This document shows, piece by piece, positions 12,774 through 27,419 of a stretch of 64,000 nt of DNA. Source of the stretch: Unio delphinus (taxonomy: Eukaryota; Mollusca; Bivalvia; Unionida; Unionidae). The stretch's first letter is position 1. The number at the start of each line of letters is the position of its first letter. Made by a program: the position numbers and the translations under genes. Location of the stretch: the NCBI GenBank assembly GCA_029339505.1, contig JAQISU010000069.1, positions 8,044,501 to 8,108,500 of the forward strand, in the 5' to 3' direction. The notes under the pieces are model-generated. The model saw only the letters and a list, made by a program, of their open reading frames with translations. It ran no database searches and was not told the DNA's origin.

Positions 12774-12774
<1 letters not shown>
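11111..12774. other. AT-rich non-coding DNA
   Basis: Nothing recognised; only short frames of low complexity. Confidence 0.45.

Positions 12775-12841
<67 letters not shown>
12775..12841. repeat. (TA)n microsatellite
   Basis: Uninterrupted TA run. Confidence 0.97.
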
Positions 12842-12845
<4 letters not shown>

Positions 12846-13517
12846 TTAATTACACGTATCTATGTAATGAGTCATATACATATAAGACATCAGACAGCAT
12901 CATTTTTTTATGTTATGATAATTTCTCTTTGTACTGTCATTTAATATCCAGATGTTTGTATTTACCAAAATACATAGCCACAACAATTTAAACACAGCAG
13001 CAACTGTTATTACTTTTCATATCCTGAAACAAATGAATATGAAAATGAAGGGATGAAATGCATATTATCAAGAAAACGTATCTTTTTTTTCTTTCATTAG
13101 AAGAAATCTATAACATCCGCATATTTTAAACATAACTTTCGGTATGTTAAACTATTGGTTAGGACCAAGAGTATGCTGTGACAAGTACCTGTCAAGAATA
13201 TCTTACACGAATTAATACGTAGATACCATTGAAAACACTGCAGAATGTGCATTGTGTTGCAGACACCAACTCTGGATTCTAAAACCCCACACGTAACGTA
13301 TGTAATATCGGAGGAAGGAAGGATATAGTAAACGCATGTGTCGTCTTTTCATATTATATCGAAATCATATAACTTTGATGCATTCATAAATAAAATCAGC
13401 TAATGGTACATATTTAACACGACAAGCATTGTTTTCTAAATCAATTTGGTATGGATAGTGTGTAATAGCTAAAAAGCCAAGGAATTCCAAATATATCTAT
13501 ATTAGTGGGTGCGCACT

Positions 13518-13520
<3 letters not shown>
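12842..13520. other. AT-rich non-coding DNA
   Basis: Nothing recognised. Confidence 0.45.

Positions 13521-13602
<82 letters not shown>
13521..13602. repeat. (TA)n microsatellite
   Basis: TA run of about 80 bp. Confidence 0.97.
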
Positions 13603-13605
<3 letters not shown>

Positions 13606-14258
13606 TATAAAGATATTTATATAAAACGTGACACAGGTTACAGGCTGAATATTGGGAATGTTCAGTACCAAAAAACAAAGATAAAGATATGAATGTTATA
13701 TTGATTATTGCCTAATCATTGTTCAATCTTTAAGATTCCATCAAGTTTCCGCTATACAATAAACGACGCAATTTGATAAACCATAACTTTGTATTAATGA
13801 CAACATAACGTAATGATCACGCTATTTCCAGTTGCGTAGTAAGAGTTGAATTTATTAACTATTCTGTTGTAATATTTCTCGGATTTTATCGCACACACTA
13901 TCAAACAATACATTTTTTATTGCAATATTCATTTATTCCATCTTTAATGATGATACTTGATAGATAATCTATAATCTATAAGAAATTTAATATATAATAT
14001 ATTTCGTACAAGAGGCTATTGATCACAGAATGAGATTACACAGAATGAGCACAATGCAGACTACATTGTTAGACCCATTGTGACGTGTCTTGAACACCTA
14101 CTTCTCAGTACAGCGCATTAGAATTACAAGATTTATCGCGTAGTAAAGGCAGTAACTAAAATGTAATGCTAAATTGAAAGTGTCTCTAGTTTCTTACAGT
14201 AACAGAAAATGGTGAGTTAATGCGTACAATAAGAAACTCCGAATATTTTAAAACGGAA
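13603..14258. other. AT-rich non-coding DNA
   Basis: Nothing recognised. Confidence 0.45.
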
Positions 14259-14487
14259 AACGACTTAATGTGTAATTGAGTTGTTCTGAACATAAATACT
14301 AACACATATTAACGACTTAATGTGTAATTGAGTTGTTCATAACATAATTACTAACACACATCATATTAACGACTTAATGTGTAACTGAGTTGTTCATAAC
14401 ATAATTATTAACACACATCATATTAACGACTTAATGTGTAATTGAGTTGTCCTGAACATAATAACTAACACACATTAACTAACACAT
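14259..14487. repeat. 52-58-bp minisatellite, 4 copies
   Basis: Copies begin AACGACTTAATGTGTAATTG at about 14259, 14311, 14368 and 14425. Length differs because of a TCAT indel near the unit end. The last copy is followed by a partial AACTAACACA. Confidence 0.92.
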
Positions 14488-14689
14488 TCTAGTCAACACA
14501 TGTGAAATGTACATATGGGTGGACACAACCGTGTTATTTCAGTAAAAGAAGTGATTGCAATACACACTTTTGCGAAGTACTGAAGTTTTTGTTGTTGTTG
14601 TGTTTAGGTTTGCTTCCTTTAAATCTTGTATGGTGGAATAAAATAAATGATGACAATGGCGATTATAATAGTGATGAAGATAGCACATC

Positions 14690-14738
<49 letters not shown>
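14690..14738. repeat. (GTA)n microsatellite
   Basis: Trinucleotide GTA run of about 16 repeats. Confidence 0.97.
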
Positions 14739-14742
<4 letters not shown>

Positions 14743-15668
14743 CTATGGTTGCTGTAATGACACGTAGTAGGAAAGGTAGTAATTATCAACTGCAATGCTC
14801 ACATTTCTGCATAATCATTGAGCGTATATGAAAAGAAAACAAAATTTAAGTTCAGTATAAATTCTTTCTGAAACATTGAGCAACATAAATGAAATACTCA
14901 CGGACAGCGTATCAAGCGATAATTCTTAAGCAATAGTCTCAAACATCAATGCTCATCGTTTCTAAGCGCTTGCTGACACAATATCATTCAAGCGGGAATC
15001 ACCACAAGAATGTCGTCTGTAGGCAGTCAATATCGAGGATATATAGATGACGTAGTACATCTCTACCACGTGATGCGCTAATGTGATTTCATTATAAACA
15101 TTTCCACCGAAGAGGCAGCTAGTTATATTTTTTCTGCATAGACGTTAGAGTCAAAGTAATAGCCAATGGAATCGTTTTTCTTCGGATAACAAAATGGTAA
15201 ACATCGAGTCTGGATCCTAAAGCTTATAGCAAATGTAATGTCTTTCATGTCACCAGAAATATAGCACCTAGAAAAAAGTGGGTGAAACGTCAGTTCCACT
15301 GCCATGTGTAAATACGACAACCGGGTGACAGCTGTTTAGAGTCATCAACCGAGCGAAACACCTCAAAAGCGCAAAAAGAATTTAAAAAATTGCTTTTAAT
15401 AAAAGCATTACAAGTATGATGTGGTCTTTATCTAATTACTTTCAAAATCTCACCAATATTTCATGTGATTTGATTGGAGGAAACATACGTTGCTTGACGA
15501 AGCTACGTGTTTACTATGTTGTTAATTTAAATTTTATTAACTGTCTTTTCGCTAGTATTTATAAATACATGCTATTAGCAGATATGAGCAGAATGTGATT
15601 CTTTAAGTGCATTTTGCCAGCTTGCTATCTTCTTTATTGTTTACTTCATACATTTCCGGCATAAAGCT
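14739..15668. other. non-coding DNA
   Basis: No gene or element recognised. Confidence 0.45.
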
Positions 15669-15865
15669 GAAAGTCAAACCAGTCCTGAATGAAATATTTA
15701 TATGGGCTTCGGCATTAATTATAACGGTCAAACCAGTCTAGGATTTGATATTTAGATGGGTATCACGAAAATATCAAACAGTGAAATCAGTCCAGTATGA
15801 AATATTTATATGGATATTGGCAAATATTATAACGATCAAACCAGCCATTGGTGAGATAGTTATAT
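15669..15865. repeat. degenerate ~55-bp tandem repeat
   Basis: About four decayed copies keyed on TCAAACCAGTC…ATATTTATATGG, at roughly 15673, 15729, 15784 and 15836. Confidence 0.65.
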
Positions 15866-15890
15866 GGTTTCGATATGTACGTATGCATGC

Positions 15891-16145
15891 ACGCACACAC
15901 GCACGCACGCACGCACGCAGGTACGTATGTATGTATGTATGTATGTATGTATGTATGTATGTATGTATCTATGTATGTATGTATGTATGTATGTATGTAT
16001 GTATGTATGTATGTATGTATGTATGTATGTACTGTATGTATGTATGTATGTATGTATGTATCTATGTATGTATGTATGTATGTATGTATGTATGTATGTA
16101 TGTATGTATGTATGTATGTATGTATGTATGTATGTATGTATGTAT
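15891..16145. repeat. (CGCA)n then (GTAT)n array, left half
   Basis: ACGC-type repeats (15891-15920) run into TATG/GTAT repeats with few interruptions (TATC at 15967 and 16061, ACTGTATG at 16030). The array stops exactly where the probable solo LTR begins and resumes after it. Confidence 0.95.
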
Positions 16146-16954
16146 TGTTACGTATATTTGATTTAATTCATTTATTTTTATTTTAATTATTTGTTTGTCA
16201 GATTCAAATATGAGATTTTAAGTTTAAGATTCATTCATTGGGAGATATGTTTTTAAAAAGTGGGATGACTTTACAAATAAACACCAGATGTTGACCTCAT
16301 TTCTGACCTGGCTTCGGAGTTGTAAACAAGCTTTTAAAATGAGTGGTTGATTCCAAGGACATTATGGAGCTTTTTTATAAACATCTTTCTATGTTTAGGT
16401 GGGTCATACAGTGTGCATTAGATTTTTTGAACATAAATTTGTTCTAAAGATTCTAGAAGATCATGTGACCCCTTCCTTGTTTACGTAAAAACAGTTATAT
16501 AAATGATGTTTTAGAGCGATCTATTTAGTAGAAGTTGGGCTGTTAGAATACTAAGTTGTGTGTCGTTTTGAGTTATTTTAAATTACCTTGTACTGGAAAT
16601 TATTTCAATTCGTTTGGATCAAGAGGATTTATTTTGTTATTTATCTGGAAAATAATTGAATTTCATAAGACCAGAACTGACTTCATAACGTGACATCGTC
16701 TTCCATCTTGGATGCTTCACTAATATTCGAACTAGGAATTATTTGGACATTTTATTACCAGGACCTTTGCAATTTCACTAGTGGATTATATTTTGAACTA
16801 TTGTTGGATTAATTTTTGAATTGATTCTTATAACCGTAAGTTTATTTTTTCTTTTCTGGAAAATTTTTGTGCTCAATAAATTGTTTTTTTAAGTTTTTAC
16901 AAGCTTGTTATTTTCACTCTATGTTACTGTTTATTCGAGCCTAAGCGCGTAACA
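16146..16954 (+). mobile_element. probable solo LTR (809 bp) inside (GTAT)n
   Basis: The insert begins TGTTACG and ends CGTAACA, a perfect 7-bp terminal inverted repeat with canonical TG…CA ends. It interrupts a GTAT tetranucleotide array, and GTAT flanks both sides, compatible with a 4-bp target duplication that the repeat makes unprovable. It contains TATATAAA at 16496-16503 and AATAAA at 16875-16880 on the plus strand, in the expected promoter then polyadenylation order for an LTR. No primer binding site, polypurine tract or pol coding is present, so it looks like a solo LTR. Gypsy or BEL origin cannot be decided. Confidence 0.7.
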
Positions 16955-17045
16955 GTATGTATGTATGTACGTATGTATGTATGTATGTATGTATGTATGT
17001 ATGTATGTATGTATGTATGTATGTATGTATGTATGTATGTATGTA

Positions 17046-17122
<77 letters not shown>

Positions 17123-17424
17123 ATGTATGTATGTATGTATGTATGTATGTATGTATGTATGTACGTACGTACGTACGTACGTACGTACGTCTGTATGTAT
17201 GTATGTATGTATGTATGTATGTACAGTGTATGTATGTATGTATGTATGTATGTATGTATGTATGTATGTATGTATGTATGTATGTATGTATGTATGTATG
17301 TATGTATGTATGTATGCATGCATGTATGTATGTATGTATGTATGTATGTATGTATGCATGCATGCATGCATGCATGTATGTATGTATGTATGTATGTATG
17401 TATGTATGTATGTATGTATGTATG
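16955..17424. repeat. compound tetranucleotide/dinucleotide microsatellite, right half
   Basis: The order is (GTAT)n, (GT)n at about 17051-17106, (GTAT)n, (ACGT)n at 17161-17190, (GTAT)n, then (GCAT)n blocks at 17315-17323 and 17354-17375, and (GTAT)n. Long Cys/Met/Tyr/Val or His/Thr/Tyr/Ile frames here are repeat artefacts. Confidence 0.97.
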
Positions 17425-17958
17425 TTTGAATACAAAGAATATTCTCAACGTTTCATGGTTATCAGGCATGTCATGTTAGGACTATAGAATTTAAATACTG
17501 ACCAAAACTGATCAGAATCCTTATTCTAATGTACATCGTTGTATATTGTGTTTTCTGATGAGATCAAAAATAGTTTAGCGAACCTAATCAAGGGTGTTAT
17601 GATTTGCATATATGAGTACTATCGATGGTGAGAACCAAATGGATTGGGCCATCTTAAATGAAAAACGTCAATAAGTAATACAATTAAATCTCTCTTGAGT
17701 TACGCATGGAGAGGATAGTAGAATAAAAGTGGTTTGACAGTGTTGCAGCGGAATACTGAATAAAAGCTTCTTCTACTACCACTAAACGTAAATTGCAATT
17801 AAATAATTATTGTAAAACCTGTCTCACAGATTTGTATACGGGATTATGCCTGGGTGTAACATTGCAAACATGGCAAAGTTATTTTTCATATCTAAATCAA
17901 AGTTTTCTGAGTTCGAGTATGCGGATTCCAGAACAATTCCATATGCATGCGTCGTCTT
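17425..17958. other. non-coding DNA
   Basis: Nothing recognised. Confidence 0.45.

Positions 17959-18030
<72 letters not shown>
17959..18030. repeat. (AC)n(AG)n microsatellite
   Basis: A short AC run followed by about 30 AG repeats. Confidence 0.97.
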
Positions 18031-18035
<5 letters not shown>

Positions 18036-19057
18036 GAACATATATATTTGGGATTTATTTTTTTATTATCTTGGTGTGGTAATTATTAATCTTATATTCT
18101 AGATGTCCAGTTATTTTCTTTGCCAAATACTTTATTTAGCATACAATATATTTTCAATGCCATATATATCACCGTTGGAATAGAAGATTCTCTTGCTTTA
18201 TCCCACACCTTGGCTCCATAACTGAAACCTATTCTCAATTCCATTCTCCAGCACTGAAGAAAACACTGTTTTTCATCAAAAACAGCGAACACGTTATTGA
18301 CGCAAGCGATTGCCACTTACGAAAAAGACACATATGGTAAACTTAATCGATAGTTTTGTTTTGGAAAAACAGTCACAACTATGTACAATCACATTAACTA
18401 GATTAAAAGGACTGTTTTTCTTGCATTGCATGGACGTATACTATTCGACTCCAGATAGACTGTCAAGGAGCCATACCGCTCATACTGATAATCGTGGGTG
18501 TTAATTCAGGCAGAAACAATTTCTATATTTATGGAGATACATCAAGAAAACTTTGGTCCTTCACCGTCTGTAATGACCTTTTCCTTAAGCATGCTGGCTA
18601 CGTGTGTATCTAGTCGAATAAATGACGAACAAACTTAGACATTGAATAAGTCATTGCAGTAAAATGCCCTGGACAAGAATTTGTTTTGTATTTGCTACTG
18701 ATTGGCTAGTTTAACTGTATCATTCATATTCAAGCCATATTAATAGTCTGCCGATATATAAACGGACAACCGAGTAATCATGTGACCATACATGAGTGCT
18801 TTCTATCCAATTTTTAAAAAAACTCATTAATCAGCCTAACTACGTATTAAAAAGAAGAGCTAATTTATCAAGCAAAGATTCGCTTTGTAAAGATAAATGA
18901 ACGCAGTCCAATTTCTTTTAGTTACTGTCCTTATTTTCAACATTAAGTTATAATCTAATAAATATGACTTCATCATTCAAAACATTTTTTCTTTTTACAA
19001 AGTTTTAAATGTATTAATTTCAAATATGCAGTCATCTTGTTAAAGTTAACGTTTACC
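18031..19057. other. AT-rich non-coding DNA
   Basis: Nothing recognised. Confidence 0.45.
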
Positions 19058-19462
19058 AATGGCAATGGCAATCAACCAGTCTACATCCGGCGTGAGTTGT
19101 AATTATCCCTGGCAGCGTACAGCAACCAGATTACATTTCATGCAAGCAGTAATGTATCCATAGCAATGCAACGCAACCTCCTTTCATATGGTGTAAGTAT
19201 TAATATACCCATGACAGTTGAAAGAAGTTAGTGTATATCTGGTGTTAAAAGTTGTTTGTCCTTGGCAAAAGGAAAGCAACCAACTAATATCTGTTTTGAG
19301 TAGTAATGTAGCCATAAAAATGGAAAGCACCAGTGTACATTTGGTGTACGTAGTAATTTACATATGGTAAACGAAAATTATCCAGTTTGAATCTGGTGTT
19401 AGTAGTATGTATTTTTAGCATGGTATTGAAATGCAATCGGCTTGCATATGGTGTGGTATCAT
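19058..19462. repeat. degenerate ~57-60-bp tandem array
   Basis: About six decayed copies keyed on GGAAAGCAACCAG…ACATCTGGTGT…GTAGTAATGTA…CCATGGCA. Copies are heavily diverged, implying an old array. Confidence 0.7.
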
Positions 19463-19673
<211 letters not shown>

Positions 19674-20410
19674 TTTATATTTTTAATTTAGCAATATTTC
19701 ATTAATAGTGCCACATCATTTGCAGTATAGCCGTTTATGGTTACGTCTTGCAATAGGTAATCATTTTGCAAACATGTAACATGATTTCCCACTGAGTCAC
19801 ATTATCCTGATACCAGGATGACTACTCCTAACACTAACCTCTTAATGCTGAGCGCCAAGCGAGACAACTGATAGAACCACTATTAAACTCTTTAGTATGA
19901 TATTGTACATATGATGATGAGACGCAAACAGCTGGCACCTATTACGGGTTCTGAAACGGTAATTTAGTTAAAAATAACAATACAAAACAAAGTAGAAGAC
20001 CCCCCCCAAAAAACAAAAACCCCACAAAAAAAAAAAAAAACACACAGAGAAGAAAACAAAAAACATTTGTTATAATACTGTTATGATTATTCTTCAGTGC
20101 ATAACATAGTTCAGGTGTTAAAATAATTCTCATGTATTACCGATTATTAGTATTAGTACAGTATTAGTATTTACACCACAGACTGAATGAATAAAAACAC
20201 CTGAAGATGTTTTCGTTGGTGCTAAAAAATTGATTTTATGCCTGATGTGATATATTTATATGCGCATATGATTCCGATTATCCAAAAATGCACTTATTGG
20301 TCCTTTACGATGAAAAAACATTGTCCATGGCTAATCTAATATGGTTGATCTACAATATCATTCTAACTACATGGGATATTTTGTGCGTGTGTGTCACCTT
20401 TCATTCTCTA
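19674..20410. other. AT-rich non-coding DNA
   Basis: No gene. A C-run/A-rich stretch lies at 19999-20040. Confidence 0.45.
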
Positions 20411-20571
20411 AGACGGTGCTTCGGTGTCTCATTGGTTAGCATGCCAGACTCTCTGGCAATATGGTTCGGGTTCGAATCCAACCATCAAAACAGCCTGCTT
20501 CATTTGCCATTAGCATGCCGTTTACTCCAGTCACTTCATCACTAAATGACCTATATATGCTGCTGTGCCAG
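20411..20571 (+). repeat. tRNA-derived SINE
   Basis: A-box-like ATTGGTTAGCATGCC begins at 20431, and an exact B-box GGGTTCGAATCC lies at 20468-20479, with normal tRNA-like spacing. The body runs to GTGCCAGAAACACCAAACT, from which the following 24-bp array arises. It does not fold as a complete tRNA, so it is a SINE rather than a tRNA gene. Confidence 0.6.
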
Positions 20572-20757
20572 AAACACCAAACTATTATAAAGTAAAACAC
20601 CAAACTGTTATGAAGTAAAACACCAAACTATTATAAAGTAAAACACCAAACTATTATAAAGTAAAACACCAAACTATTATAAAGTTAAACACCAAACTAT
20701 TTGAAGTAAAACACCAAACTAGTATAAAGTAAAACACCAAACTATTATAAAGTAAAA
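20572..20757. repeat. 24-bp minisatellite at SINE tail, ~8 copies
   Basis: The unit is AAACACCAAACTATTATAAAG plus TAA. About eight copies with few changes directly follow the SINE 3' end, and the first copy overlaps the SINE tail sequence. Confidence 0.93.
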
Positions 20758-23565
<2,808 letters not shown>

Positions 23566-23940
23566 ATATTAATGCATGTTACGCTGGGGGAAAAGGATGG
23601 AGACTGTGTTGAATATTAATGCATGTTACGCTGGGGAAATGAATGGAGACTGTGTTGAATATTAATGCATGTTACGCTGGGCGAAATGGATGGAGACTGT
23701 GTTGAATATTAATGCATGCTACGCTGGGGCAAATGGATGGAGACTGTGTTGAATATTAATGCATATTACGCTGGGGAAATGAATGGAGACTGTGTTGAAT
23801 ATTAATGTATGTTACAGTGGGGAAATGGATGGAGACTGTGTTGAATATTAATGCATGTTACGCTGGGTGAAATGGATGGAGACTGTGTTGAATATTAATG
23901 CATGTTACGCTGGGGGAAAGGGATGGAGACTGTGTTGAAT
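23566..23940. repeat. 46-47-bp minisatellite, 8 copies
   Basis: Copies begin ATATTAATGCATGTTACGCT and end GGAGACTGTGTTGA, starting near 23566, 23612, 23659, 23705, 23752, 23799, 23845 and 23892. They vary mainly in the G-run after GCTGG. Confidence 0.95.
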
Positions 23941-26900
23941 GTGTGTTCCTCTTCGTATAAAATTTAATATTGTATAGACATTGACCTTGATATGTAAACA
24001 ATCGTCATTTTCACCTGTATTGTGAAATGAGTGAAAGCAAGACTAGGACATACTATAAAAGACATGCGCACAACATGGTAATCTGAAACATGTCTCATTT
24101 AATTTATACCCCTACCCACCGGTATTTGACCACTATGACAAATGCAGTCTTGTTTCCATTTAATAAAGTCATATAAAAGGATCGTCGTAAACACCGTGAT
24201 ACATTATATGGGCACTAAATTTGACCCCAAGAGTTTAGACATACTTTTCCACCCATAATCCTGTAAAGGAAGTGGTTTTCAGAATTCATTCCCTTTAACT
24301 GATTGTCTCTTTCATAACGTTTTCAATGCAACATGAATCTCAAATGGCATGATATCTAAGGTAATCTGCTAATTATAATTAAACAGTTTTGGGTCCAATT
24401 ATCACTAATAATTTTTAAAACAATACTACCTAACAGATATTAGTTTTTAGAATTCTTATACATCTTTTAAAAAGTAGCGTACATGATATATTATAGCAAA
24501 TATATTAAATTGTGGTATTCAATTTGTAACAGTGATGCATATAATACACATTCCGTCACACATGAAAGCGAGAGACAGTGAGTTATGTTGATCATTTTCT
24601 CAGTATTTTAGTTGCTGCAATAGTGTAGTTGCTCTTACCGTTTAATTTTATTGCTTGTTTTTATTTTTCAAGTTGATTTGATAGTGTGTGCACACGTACA
24701 CTGAAAGCTTGTCATTACTAGTCCATATCGTCAATCATATTCGCTCCATTATTCCATAGAAATACAAGGCAATAATGTTGTATTGAATTTGTGTTTATCC
24801 GCACGCTACGATAAAACAGATAAACACTTATTTGAAACTAAAATGAAAGAAACTAACTTTGGTTTGTAATTATTTATTCCGTCTTCATTTCATCATGCGA
24901 AATTTATTGCAAAAAAAATTATATCCATGAACTCCTTATATGTAGGTGATGTCGGCTGACGTATGCATTCTTACTGTTGTGGATATCGTTCGTGTAAGAT
25001 GACAAAATCGCAAAGGAGACCAGAATATCATCCGATTGCTTGACGGCAAATGCCATTGACGCATGGTAAGTTATAAGGTGAAAAATGACTAAGAATGCAT
25101 TATATCCTGGATAACTATACTACGGTAACTAATAAATAAAAATTATTTTTAAAAATACATTCGCTAGCATGGGTTACAAAAGTATTATTAAAGCAAGTTA
25201 TTGTTATGTATACTATTTACTCTGAAAACATTAACTTTTAATACAGATGTCAAACAAATCGAAGTGCAAATGATAAAAAAATACAATTGGCAGTAATCAA
25301 TAGACTCCTTGCTTAAACTTAGTGACATGATATCAACAACAAAGGTCATTTAATTAAAAATGAAGCCAATCACGGAAATTGTATTTGGATTTGTTTAAGT
25401 GTGCCGATATATTTTTATGAAGTCATCCTTCATATCGAAGCCAACGTTGGTTTCTTTGGATTTTTTTAAAGTATGCCGATTTATTTTTTCAAGCAACATC
25501 TGCCGATATATAGATGCCAGCATTGACTTCTTTATACCTTTACTAACCTGAAATTTGAAAATAAATTGAAACAATGGACAAATGGAACAATTTTGAAAGA
25601 TACATAATCGTGTGCGTCGTGACGCCTATCGATATGAGTCTGAACATTATATTAGTGTTCAGTATTTTCATCTATCAATAGTTTAAAATGTGTTTTTTTC
25701 CGCAACAAGAAGCATGTACTTCGTCTTATGGAGATAAATGTACTTCATTTCCGGTTGGAGTCACTCTATAGGTGGAAAAGCGTTGCTAAAGGGAAGTAAC
25801 AGCGTTGTATATTTCTCTTTTGAGTAGTTCAATTATTATTTCTTCTTTACACTTGATATATTAAAAAATTCTTTTTGTGCGAGTATAACTTCTTTTAATA
25901 ATGTCATGCCATACCGAATGTGAAAAAAAAATGGAGTTTTTGGCCTGTGATGTTCTACAGTGTTGTGTAGCTTCCTTATACATCGACCTTTGATGGCATT
26001 GAAAATATCCATCCCTCACTTATCTGTGTTGTGTAATTTTCTTATGAACTGGCTCTTTGTTGATCTTGAATACATCACACGCTTTCTTGACTATATTTGC
26101 TAGCCGGGCCGATCTCCTGGAAGATTGCTTGTACTAAATTAACTAAATTGCATCCATTGAATGATACAATAAACTTGATAACAATTGCATCAGACCGACA
26201 TAATGGCGAATACTGCAATTCATCAATGTCATTTCCATTTCATTGTTTTGAGTGAAGAAAAAAAACACCTAAATAAGGTGGAAACAAATATGACAATCAC
26301 ATTCAGCGTTATCAGAGGCAATGAAAACATATTATGGTGTATGCTGCGTGGAAATAGTACTCCATTCGATGTAACGAAATTAAGTTTGGTTCTTAAGAAT
26401 TTTTATTGAAAATTGAAAAGAATCTCATTGCAACGTTGAAGTATTTTAGACCATTTACTTGAGGAAAACAATTGTACATACGTCAAAGTTTTAAAATGGT
26501 GGATATTATAATTATACGCCTTGAAGTGTAATTCATGATATTCAGACATCCTGATTGTACTTTGTTTGACCTGCTAGTTACCGTTTGATAAAGCAAACAA
26601 TTTGAGAACATTTGGCATGATGTTTTATTCTTTTAAATTATTTTTAAATATTCCGTCGAAAATGGTCTTTAAACTTATAGCACTTTAATCATATGTACGT
26701 GTGTGTGTCTGTGTCTTAACCAATAAAAATAAATCTCGAGAAAAGGCTTTTTAAAGAAAAATAAATATTATTGGAAACTCTCGTTGCAAACGAAGTTCGT
26801 AGAAAGCACATTTCTTAATTATAACAAAGTCACTACTTCATACATCCATGAGGATGAAAACAAAATACCTAGTAATTATGTTTGATTGCCAAGACTGTTA

Positions 26901-27260
26901 TGTTTTAAATCCTTGATCTCGTCTTTTTCGTTTACAGTTCAATGCTTAGCTGGTTTACAAATGGCAGTGGAAACTATAGTACTGAATCATGAGTATTTAC
27001 TGAGGTTTGCAAAGTTAACTTATTCCATGAGAGAGGTGAATGTAGTGTATTTACTAGAGAGTTGTTTATAGCGCAATCATTAGTTTCATGGATTATTTAC
27101 ACCCATTGATCTCAGCTAGGACCATTTAGCTATAGACAGTTTACGCATGGAAAAATGATCAAATATATTTCGCAGTGGGATTAGTCATTAACATATGATT
27201 TCAACATTCTCCTTCATTTGGAAATTTAATTAATATTGTGATATTTGAATAATCGCACCA
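23941..27260. other. AT-rich non-coding DNA
   Basis: No gene is supported. A good TATA-like motif CTATAAAAGA lies near 24054, without a recognisable transcript. 25395-25545 has about three decayed copies of a ~65-bp unit with TGCCGATATAT. Only short chance frames are present. Confidence 0.4.
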
Positions 27261-27268
27261 CTCAGGAT

Positions 27269-27411
27269 CAACGTTCTCTCTAAGCTGCGCGCGTGCAGCT
27301 GAATTGTCGATATTTGCTCAATCCAACATTAAATTTTGCTCGTCTCCGTAATGCTTGCGCAGTGCAGCGAACACTGCGCGCACATCTAACATTCGCTTAG
27401 AGAGAATGTTG
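27269..27411. mobile_element. hAT-type MITE (143 bp)
   Basis: Terminal inverted repeats CAACGTTCTCTCTAAGC (27269-27285) and GCTTAGAGAGAATGTTG (27395-27411) match at 16 of 17 positions. The flanks carry an exact 8-bp direct repeat CTCAGGAT at 27261-27268 and 27412-27419. An 8-bp duplication with a CA-starting TIR is characteristic of the hAT superfamily. The interior is GC-richer than its surroundings (GCGCGC near each end) and has no coding capacity, so it is non-autonomous. Confidence 0.9.
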
Positions 27412-27419
27412 CTCAGGAT

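Noticed and set aside
15745..17487. Several Cys-Met-Tyr-Val and His-Thr-Tyr-Ile frames
   Set aside because: All are translations of (GTAT)n and related microsatellites.
20425..20490. A tRNA gene
   Set aside because: A and B boxes are good, but the acceptor and anticodon stems do not form; SINE head is the better call.
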